A stretch of 64,000 nucleotides of DNA from Shimia litoralis. GTDB taxonomy: Bacteria > Pseudomonadota > Alphaproteobacteria > Rhodobacterales > Rhodobacteraceae. Position 1 is the first letter of the stretch. Every line of letters starts with the position of its first letter. The notes under the pieces are model-generated. The model had not been told where the DNA came from and did no database searches. It was given only the letters and a program-made list of their open reading frames with translations. Shown one piece after another: positions 57,879 through 64,000 of the stretch. A program made the translations under genes and the position numbers. The DNA lies in NCBI RefSeq assembly GCF_005518135.1, contig NZ_SULI01000008.1, forward strand, positions 85,787 to 149,786, given 5' to 3'.

Positions 57879-57919
57879 TTGTCCACGCAGTTATCCACAA
57901 ATTTGTCCCTGTGGAGGAA
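57879..57919. promoter_or_regulatory. DnaA-box cluster upstream of nrdJ
   Basis: Perfect TTATCCACA (57891-57899), flanked by TTGTCCACG (57879-57887, 7 of 9) and, on the minus strand, TCCTCCACA (57911-57919, 7 of 9). About 350 bp upstream of nrdJ. In E. coli, DnaA regulates nrdAB; here the link to nrdJ is inferred. Confidence 0.5.
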
Positions 57920-58014
57920 TCGGGAACGCCCCGCGCGGTGTCATTTCCGAGATATAGGTCAAGCGTGAAAAAATGGTTATGAGGCAAATAAAGTCGTTGA
58001 CCGTTTAGGGGTAT

Positions 58015-58062
58015 ATGCTTCAGATTGTGTGAGCAGACGGGGATCGACACAACATATAGTGC
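58015..58062. promoter_or_regulatory. NrdR box pair upstream of nrdJ
   Basis: 58047-58062 reads ACACAACATATAGTGC, 14 of 16 to the NrdR consensus. A weaker second copy at 58015-58030 ends in the perfect half-site ATTGTGT. The two lie 32 bp apart, the usual spacing. TTGACC at 57997 may be the -35 of the promoter. The remaining leader, 57,708-58,247, holds no gene that I can see. Confidence 0.65.
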
Positions 58063-58192
58063 CGACGCGTGTCGAGCGGGGAACAAGCAAATCTAAGTAC
58101 ATCCGAGGGTATCTCGAGTGATGTTGCGACAAGGCGCTGCTTTGTCGACCGATGCTGTGCGTCCCTGATTGATGTCTCCGCGCAAGCAGGTG

Positions 58193-58212
58193 CCACGTGC
58201 AATGACACGTGG
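58193..58212 (+). other. Hairpin in the nrdJ leader
   Basis: Arms CCACGTG (58193-58199) and CACGTGG (58206-58212), loop CAATGA, 35 bp before the nrdJ start. No B12-box of a cobalamin riboswitch was found around it. Confidence 0.4.
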
Positions 58213-58247
58213 GTGTGGATAGAGGCTGAGACAGAGGCAGCAAGACG

Positions 58248-61200
58248 ATGCAAATTGAGAGAAAATTTACAAAGAATGGCCAAGACGCATATGCGGATTT
58301 GGATTTCATTACCACTGAATCGGAAATCCGCAATCCGGATGGTACGATCGTGTTTCGTCTCGACAATGTAGAAGTGCCGTCTCGCTGGAGCCAAGTCGCC
58401 AGTGATGTGATTGCTCAGAAGTATTTCCGAAAGGCCGGCGTGCCCTCCAAGCTGAAGCGTGTGAAGGAAAAAGGGGTTCCCGAGTTCCTTTGGCGGTCGG
58501 TCCCCGACGGAGACGTCGTGTTAGGCGGGGAAACCAGCGCGAAACAGGTCTTTGACCGCCTTGCGGGTGCATGGACATACTGGGGCTGGAAGGGCGGATA
58601 TTTCACGTCTGAAGCAGATGCCAAGGCATATTTCGACGAAATGCGCTATATGTTGGCCACGCAACGCGCAGCACCAAACTCTCCTCAATGGTTTAACACG
58701 GGTCTGCACTGGGCATATGGTATCGATGGTCCTGCGCAGGGTCACTATTATGTCGACTATAAGTCGCAAAAGTTGACCAAGTCTAAATCCAGCTATGAGC
58801 ATCCACAGCCACACGCCTGTTTCATCCAATCGGTCAGCGATGATTTGGTTGGCGACGGCGGCATCATGGATCTTTGGGTCCGCGAGGCACGTCTGTTTAA
58901 ATATGGCTCTGGGACGGGCACAAACTTTAGCTCGCTGCGGGCTGACGGGGAATCCCTGTCGGGGGGCGGCAAGTCTTCGGGCCTTATGGGGTTCTTGAAA
59001 ATTGGTGACCGCGCTGCGGGTGCGATCAAATCGGGTGGCACCACACGGCGTGCTGCCAAGATGGTGATTGTCGATGCCGATCACCCCGATGTCGAAGAAT
59101 TCATCAACTGGAAAGTCAAAGAAGAGCAAAAAGTCGCGTCGATTGTGGCTGGCTCTAAGATGCACGAAGCCAAGTTGAATGGCATTTTTGCGGCGATCCG
59201 CGCATGGGACGGGGCCGAGGCTGATGCCTATGACCCCAAGGTCAACGAGGGTCTGAAATCAGCGATCCGCGAAGCCAAAAAAGTCGCGATCCCAGAAACT
59301 TATGTGAAGCGCGTGTTGGATTATGCCAAGCAGGGATATTCCACGATCGAATTCCCGACATATGACACCGATTGGGATTCCGAGGCCTATGCGTCTGTGT
59401 CAGGTCAAAACTCTAATAACTCGATCCGCGTGACCGATGCCTTTTTGAAGGCTGTCAAAGATGATGCGGATTGGGAATTGATCCGCCGTACAGACGGGTC
59501 CGTGGCCAAGACCATCAAAGCCCGCGATCTGTGGGAAGATGTCGGACACGCCGCTTGGGCATGTGCCGATCCAGGCATCCAGTTCCACGATACCGTCAAT
59601 GCGTGGCACACGTGCCCAGAAGACGGTGAAATTCGCGGTTCAAACCCTTGTTCTGAATATATGTTTTTGGATGACACAGCCTGTAATCTGGCATCCATGA
59701 ATTTGTTGACCTTCCTGAAGGATGGCGAATTTCAGGCCGAAGATTACATGCATGCCACACGCTTGTGGACCGTGACATTGGAAATCTCGGTGATGATGGC
59801 GCAATTCCCGTCCAAGGAAATTGCGCAACGCTCTTATGACTTCCGCACCTTGGGTCTTGGCTATGCCAACATTGGTGGTTTGCTCATGAACATGGGCCAC
59901 AGCTATGACAGTGACGAAGGTCGTGCGCTGACCGGCGCTTTGACCGCCATCATGACCGGCGTGTCTTATGCGACGTCCGCAGAAATGGCTGGCGAGCTGG
60001 GGGCCTTTGACGGCTATGCCCGCAACAGCGCGCATATGCTGCGGGTGATCCGCAACCACCTCAATGCGGCGCACGGCAAGGCAGACGGCTATGAGACGCT
60101 TGATGTCAAACCTGTGGCGCTGGACCATGCAAATTGTCCTGATGCACGTCTGGTGGCCTTGGCAAAAACCAGCTGGGACGAGGCGCTCAAGCTGGGACAA
60201 CAGCACGGGTATCGCAACGCTCAGGTGTCTGTCATTGCGCCCACGGGCACAATCGGGTTGGTCATGGATTGTGATACCACCGGGATCGAGCCTGATTTTG
60301 CGCTGGTAAAGTTCAAAAAGCTGGCTGGCGGCGGATACTTTAAAATCATCAACCGCTCGGTGCCTGCGGCTCTTGAGAAACAAGGGTATTCTTCGGCGCA
60401 AATCGAAGAAATCGTGTCTTACGCTGTTGGGCATGGCTCTATTGGCAACGCACCTGCGATCAACCACACGTCGTTGATCGGGCACGGATTTGGCCAAAAC
60501 GAGCTGGACAAAATCGAGGCCGCCCTTGGAAGCGCCTTTGATATCCGGTTTGTGCTCAATCAGTGGACTTTGGGCGAGGCATTTTGCACAAATGTGCTGG
60601 GCATCCCGACCGAAAAACTGAACGATCCCAGCTTTGATTTGCTGACCCATCTTGGGTTTACCCGCAAAGACATTGATGCGGCCAACAACCATGTGTGCGG
60701 AACAATGACGCTTGAGGGCGCGCCGTTCCTCAAAGAAGAGCATTATTCGATTTTCGATTGCGCCAACCCATGCGGCAAGATCGGCAAGCGGTATCTGTCT
60801 GTCGACAGTCACATCAAAATGATGGCCGCTGCGCAGTCGTTCATTTCCGGTGCGATTTCCAAAACCATCAACATGCCAAATGACGCCACAATCGAAGACT
60901 GTCAGAACGCGTATGAACTAAGCTGGTCCTTGGGCACCAAGGCAAATGCGTTGTATCGTGACGGGTCCAAGCTGTCCCAACCGCTGGCCGCAGCGCTGGT
61001 CGAAGACGATGACGAGGCCGCAGAAACGCTTGAAAGCGGAACACCGCAGCAAAAAGCCGAAGTTCTGGCCGAAAAGATCATCGAAAAGGTGATTGTCAAA
61101 GAGATCGTCAAATCCCATCGCGAAAAGATGCCAGAGCGCCGCAAGGGCTATACCCAAAAGGCGGTTGTGGGTGGTCACAAGGTGTATTTGCGGACCGGCG

Positions 61201-61931
61201 AATACCAAGACGGCAATCTGGGTGAAATCTTTATTGATATGCACAAAGAAGGGGCGGGTTTCCGGGCCATGATGAACAACTTTGCCATCGCGGTGTCGGT
61301 TGGGCTTCAGTATGGTGTGCCTCTGGAAGAATTCGTCGACGCGTTCACGTTCACGAAATTTGAACCGGCTGGCATGGTGCAAGGCAACGACAGCATCAAA
61401 AATGCGACCTCAATTCTTGACTATATCTTCCGCGAGCTGGCGGTGTCCTATTTGGATCGCACGGATTTGGCGCATGTCAAACCCGAGGGCGCGTCCTTTG
61501 ATGATCTTGGTCGAGGCGAAGAAGAAGGCGTCAGCAACATTCAGGAAATGAGCGAGACAGCTGCGTCGAAGTCGCTTGAGGTTCTCAAGCAAATTTCGTC
61601 GACCGGATATCTGCGCAAGCGTTTGCCCCAAGAGCTTATTGTTCTCAACGGCGGTCAAGCAGGTGGCATCGCTCTGGACGGGGCCGTCGATTCAGTGGCC
61701 GTCTTGCAAACTCTGGTGCCGGAAACCACGGCTGGCTCTGGCCATGTCAGCGCAACCGTATCGACCACGACAGCGGTTGCGTCAGGCGCGGTTGGCATGG
61801 ATTTGCGCAGCAAAGCCAAAATGCAAGGGTACGAAGGCGATCCCTGCGGTGATTGTGGCAACTATACGTTGGTTCGCAATGGCACATGTATGAAATGCAA
61901 CACCTGCGGTTCCACGTCAGGCTGCTCTTAG
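58248..61931 (+). CDS. nrdJ: Ribonucleotide reductase, class II (adenosylcobalamin dependent)
   Basis: Makes deoxyribonucleotides with B12 radical chemistry, oxygen independent. 1,227 aa. Seen: [15 protein letters not shown] around residue 143, [20 protein letters not shown] around residue 222, the active-site block [20 protein letters not shown] around residue 465, [20 protein letters not shown] around residue 661, and a C-terminal cysteine cluster ([13 protein letters not shown]) for re-reduction. The insert between about residues 900 and 1,000 is family typical. GAGG lies upstream of the ATG. A strong terminator follows. Sole nrd gene in the window. Confidence 0.97.
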   Translation: MQIERKFTKNGQDAYADLDFITTESEIRNPDGTIVFRLDNVEVPSRWSQVASDVIAQKYFRKAGVPSKLKRVKEKGVPEFLWRSVPDGDVVLGGETSAKQVFDRLAGAWTYWGWKGGYFTSEADAKAYFDEMRYMLATQRAAPNSPQWFNTGLHWAYGIDGPAQGHYYVDYKSQKLTKSKSSYEHPQPHACFIQSVSDDLVGDGGIMDLWVREARLFKYGSGTGTNFSSLRADGESLSGGGKSSGLMGFLKIGDRAAGAIKSGGTTRRAAKMVIVDADHPDVEEFINWKVKEEQKVASIVAGSKMHEAKLNGIFAAIRAWDGAEADAYDPKVNEGLKSAIREAKKVAIPETYVKRVLDYAKQGYSTIEFPTYDTDWDSEAYASVSGQNSNNSIRVTDAFLKAVKDDADWELIRRTDGSVAKTIKARDLWEDVGHAAWACADPGIQFHDTVNAWHTCPEDGEIRGSNPCSEYMFLDDTACNLASMNLLTFLKDGEFQAEDYMHATRLWTVTLEISVMMAQFPSKEIAQRSYDFRTLGLGYANIGGLLMNMGHSYDSDEGRALTGALTAIMTGVSYATSAEMAGELGAFDGYARNSAHMLRVIRNHLNAAHGKADGYETLDVKPVALDHANCPDARLVALAKTSWDEALKLGQQHGYRNAQVSVIAPTGTIGLVMDCDTTGIEPDFALVKFKKLAGGGYFKIINRSVPAALEKQGYSSAQIEEIVSYAVGHGSIGNAPAINHTSLIGHGFGQNELDKIEAALGSAFDIRFVLNQWTLGEAFCTNVLGIPTEKLNDPSFDLLTHLGFTRKDIDAANNHVCGTMTLEGAPFLKEEHYSIFDCANPCGKIGKRYLSVDSHIKMMAAAQSFISGAISKTINMPNDATIEDCQNAYELSWSLGTKANALYRDGSKLSQPLAAALVEDDDEAAETLESGTPQQKAEVLAEKIIEKVIVKEIVKSHREKMPERRKGYTQKAVVGGHKVYLRTGEYQDGNLGEIFIDMHKEGAGFRAMMNNFAIAVSVGLQYGVPLEEFVDAFTFTKFEPAGMVQGNDSIKNATSILDYIFRELAVSYLDRTDLAHVKPEGASFDDLGRGEEEGVSNIQEMSETAASKSLEVLKQISSTGYLRKRLPQELIVLNGGQAGGIALDGAVDSVAVLQTLVPETTAGSGHVSATVSTTTAVASGAVGMDLRSKAKMQGYEGDPCGDCGNYTLVRNGTCMKCNTCGSTSGCS

Positions 61932-61996
61932 TATGACGACAGAGGGTCAACTATTTGGCTTCCGGACGGGCTAATACTGCGCCCCCGTTTATTGAT

Positions 61997-62040
61997 ATGC
62001 CGTAGCAGCACTGTATCTTTGTGCAGCTACGGCATTTTTT
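61997..62040 (+). terminator. Terminator of nrdJ
   Basis: Arms ATGCCGTAGC (61997-62006) and GCTACGGCAT (62026-62035), perfect 10-bp stem with further inner pairing, then a run of T to 62040. 66 bp after the nrdJ stop. Confidence 0.9.
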
Positions 62041-62591
62041 CTATCTGCTTTTTTCCAATAAATTCCTGTTTATGGATTTAGTTTACGGACCTAATGCCTC
62101 CATTTTGAGAAATAGAGGCATAGCGAAATGACAATTGCAGTTTTGCGAAATTTTTCTGAGTCGAATACCATATTTGGCAAACTCCGTAGATCGAAGTTAA
62201 TTTCGATTCTCTATTAGTGCGTTGTCAAATAGGCGAGCTAGTTACTGCCGTCAAAACCGCTTTACGTGTTTGAGCCAGCCAACTCTAAAAGTAGTTGATT
62301 CGGGTGAAAATGCGGACGCTACCCTTTTTTTGCTGCCGCAGGCGCTATTCTTGAAATGGTTTCTTTTACGCATTCAAGAGAAGTACTCTTTGCTCCTTAG
62401 TTATAGACACTTACGTCATCCGTTATCGATCTATCCTTAACAAAAATAAACTTCACCTAATTCAATTTTCTATTTTTCAAAAATGACTTTTATCCTTTAA
62501 AAACAATAGCATTTGAACCTTTCTTCATTCTGAGGCACGATTGCCAGGGGAGCAACTATCAGCTCCGTCGGAAGTGAGGAGGAAGATTCTA
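62041..62591. other. AT-rich region with no recognised gene; boundary of a mobile element
   Basis: Base composition falls sharply by eye from the flanking genes. No convincing coding frame: the longest plus-strand frame (62222-62440) has no site and an atypical composition. Seen: inverted repeats ATGCCTC-N14-GAGGCAT (62094-62121) and TTCTTGAA with TTCAAGA (62348-62379). These may be recombinase or regulator sites. Probably the left end of the element carrying the recombinase. Confidence 0.5.
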
Positions 62592-62795
62592 ATGCTACAG
62601 AGCGGATTGGCGCTTGATTATGAATTGGCTCGAAGCGACGAAATTTTTGTCGCACCATTTAGAGGCCCTGATTTTCAGTGGTGGACCTTAATGGTTGAGC
62701 TATCGACCCTCCCCAAATTTCTGCTTCAGGCGCACCAGTCGCTCTCGAATTCAGATTTTGAAGGGGGGGAGAATGGCACACATGTACTATCCTGA
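62592..62795 (+). CDS. Small protein before the recombinase
   Basis: 67 aa. Starts MLQSGLALDYELARSDEIFV, soluble, mixed composition, no motif recognised. A good GGAGGAAG site lies upstream of the ATG. It overlaps the recombinase start by 23 bp in another frame, so the two are probably coupled. Could be an excisionase-like or accessory factor; unknown. Confidence 0.5.
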   Translation: MLQSGLALDYELARSDEIFVAPFRGPDFQWWTLMVELSTLPKFLLQAHQSLSNSDFEGGENGTHVLS

Positions 62796-63969
62796 TGAGG
62801 GGAAACTGATCAGTGCGGGGTTTAAATCTGTTGCGCACGTCCCAATCATTTTTAGCCATGAAAACAATTATCTACGGGAGGCCAATTGGTATCTGCGTGA
62901 GCGTGCGACAGGGCGCCATAATCAAAATGGTTCGGTACGAAAGCGTCGTTTTTTGGCAAGATCCAGCATTGAGGCCATTGGTCGGGCGTTAACCAATTTC
63001 CTTACCTGGTGCGAGGTTGAAGAAATCGACTGGAAAAGTGCCAGTTATGACGATCATGTTCTCCTGTATCGTGATCAGATGGAAAGTGGCCAATGGAGTG
63101 AAGATGGACATCCGCTCGCTCCTCGTACTTTTGAAAAACGTGTTGATTATGTTTGCCAGTTGATGACTTGGGCTGTTTCTAAAGGGCTGCGCAACTCATT
63201 CGTGTTTCCAATTGTTGAGACTGCACGGACCATTCGCACTGGGGAGAATTCCCAGAGTGTGATTCAAAAGAGTGAACGTCGTGCAGACAGGCGTCGGATG
63301 AATCCTATTGAGCTGCGCTTGCCTACTGAGGATGAGTTGGAACGATGGCTTTCTGCAATCAAGACTCGCCACACTTATAGCAAGCATCTGCTTATTCGTT
63401 TCATCATCCATACTGGATGCCGAATATCTGAGGCTACTTCCTTCCAAATTGACGATCTGCCTGATGAAGAAAATGCTCGTATCTTCGGTGGTTGGGTAAA
63501 GATATTTCTTGTGCACGGCACAAAAGGCAACAAACCCCGCCTCATTGATGTCCCGATATCTCTTTACAAGGAGTTGATTTTATACAAGAAATTTCGCCGA
63601 TTGAAGGCGCTAAGGGCCTATCGGGACAACAATCCCAAAACACCAGATCCTTCTGAATTGTTTTTATCAGAGTACTACGGAACAGCTCAAACAAATCGAA
63701 CAATCCAAAGAGCCTGGGAGTATGAACGGCCCTTCGATGGTTTTTCGCCGCACAGCGGTAGACACGTATGGGCCTGCTTCACGCTTTTGGATTTCTTCCA
63801 CAACAACATAGATCGCAAGTTGCATGACGATGTGATCCATGAAGTTGGTGTTACTGCGCTCAATACAATTATCAAACCGCAACTAGGCCATGTAGATGAA
63901 TCTACGACACAAATTTACCTCCGATGGGCGATGAATGAAGTGGTCCGGCAAATTCGGACAGCGTGCTAA
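62773..63969 (+). CDS. Tyrosine recombinase / phage-type integrase
   Basis: 398 aa. Seen: an N-terminal SAM-like DNA-binding part (residues about 60-150) and the complete catalytic set: Arg217 in HTGCRISEAT, Lys251 in HGTKGNK, His327 and Arg330 in SPHSGRHVW, His373 in QLGHVDESTTQ and Tyr382 in IYLRW. Start at 62773 has GGGGGA upstream. Codon use and composition differ from the left neighbours, consistent with transfer. Acts in site-specific integration of the element that begins here; target and partner are unknown. Size and tight flanking genes recall recombinase-trio modules. Confidence 0.9.
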   Translation: MAHMYYPDEGKLISAGFKSVAHVPIIFSHENNYLREANWYLRERATGRHNQNGSVRKRRFLARSSIEAIGRALTNFLTWCEVEEIDWKSASYDDHVLLYRDQMESGQWSEDGHPLAPRTFEKRVDYVCQLMTWAVSKGLRNSFVFPIVETARTIRTGENSQSVIQKSERRADRRRMNPIELRLPTEDELERWLSAIKTRHTYSKHLLIRFIIHTGCRISEATSFQIDDLPDEENARIFGGWVKIFLVHGTKGNKPRLIDVPISLYKELILYKKFRRLKALRAYRDNNPKTPDPSELFLSEYYGTAQTNRTIQRAWEYERPFDGFSPHSGRHVWACFTLLDFFHNNIDRKLHDDVIHEVGVTALNTIIKPQLGHVDESTTQIYLRWAMNEVVRQIRTAC

Positions 63970-63970
63970 G

Positions 63971-64000
63971 ATGTATCCAACCCGATTGAATGGATACAAG
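63971..64000 (+). CDS. Possible start of a further gene, cut by window
   Basis: An ATG one base after the recombinase stop is open for the remaining ten codons. No Shine-Dalgarno seen, so coupling would be needed. An inverted repeat GTATCCA/TGGATAC covers the same bases. Could be the second recombinase of a module or nothing. Confidence 0.3.
   Translation, partial: MYPTRLNGYK

Noticed and set aside
57641..58247. Cobalamin riboswitch before the B12-dependent nrdJ
   Set aside because: A search by eye for a B12-box and the conserved core found only a short hairpin (58193-58212); no convincing riboswitch structure.
59640..60812. 390-codon minus-strand frame inside nrdJ
   Set aside because: Antisense to conserved active-site coding sequence; a by-product of codon bias.
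62222..62440. 72-codon plus-strand frame in the AT-rich region
   Set aside because: Starts with TTG, no ribosome site, cysteine/leucine-rich composition unlike real proteins of the region.
1..64000. CRISPR arrays, rRNA genes or insertion sequences
   Set aside because: No regularly spaced repeats, no rRNA-like sequence and no transposase reading frame seen in the window.

Overview
The window reads as the chromosome of a marine alphaproteobacterium of the Rhodobacteraceae (Roseobacter group). This rests on gene content and order seen here: trpG-trpD-trpC-moaC-moeA-lexA next to comEC, gltX and gltA; a fused indolepyruvate:ferredoxin oxidoreductase; a class II (B12) ribonucleotide reductase; a GTTC-N7-GTTC SOS box; and a gene-transfer-agent type muramidase/holin pair. 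Base composition is moderately GC-rich until about 62,040 and then drops sharply by eye. The genus is not assigned.

Layout. 1-2,492 is the 3' part of uvrA. 2,568-9,576 carries a valine catabolic set on the minus strand (acyl-CoA dehydrogenase, 3-hydroxyisobutyryl-CoA hydrolase, mmsB, and further on mmsA), interspersed with a YbdK-like ligase, a DsrE-like exported protein and a small conserved protein. A LysR gene diverges from mmsA. 10,636-20,520 is housekeeping: a CBS protein, coaD, a DUF808 membrane protein, tkt, a coiled-coil protein with zapA, then purL, and bolA-small membrane protein-grxD. 20,705-24,191 holds a large MscS channel, a candidate small RNA and a LysR regulator. 24,364-35,869 runs mostly on the plus strand: indolepyruvate oxidoreductase, acyltransferase, murI, argC, ccmE, a muramidase and holin pair, ccmF, ccmH and a PaaG-like isomerase. 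35,866-57,536 carries a membrane-anchored RTX-repeat protein, gltA, gltX, a frameshifted comEC, lexA, a tightly overlapping trpG-trpD-ung-trpC-moaC-moeA operon, a YibQ-like protein, ppiD-trpE, an aminotransferase, gpt, fabI, pdxH, a double cold-shock protein and a DUF192 protein. 57,564-61,931 holds tRNA-Pro(TGG) and nrdJ, with a long regulatory leader between them. From 62,041 to the end the DNA is AT-rich and carries a tyrosine recombinase, the start of a mobile element that continues past the window.

How parts fit. The valine genes end in methylmalonate-semialdehyde dehydrogenase, giving propionyl-CoA, and both transcription units carry TTTGCAAA-like sites upstream, suggesting common control. 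Heme delivery genes ccmE, ccmF and ccmH are split by a strong terminator and a lysis cassette. The trp genes are spread over two units, with uracil-DNA glycosylase and molybdopterin genes translationally coupled to them. nrdJ appears to be under NrdR and possibly DnaA control. The most interesting items are the lysis cassette with an EF-hand-like loop in the muramidase, the shared TTTGCAAA sites, the candidate small RNA at 23.1 kb, the comEC frameshift, and the recombinase module at the right edge.
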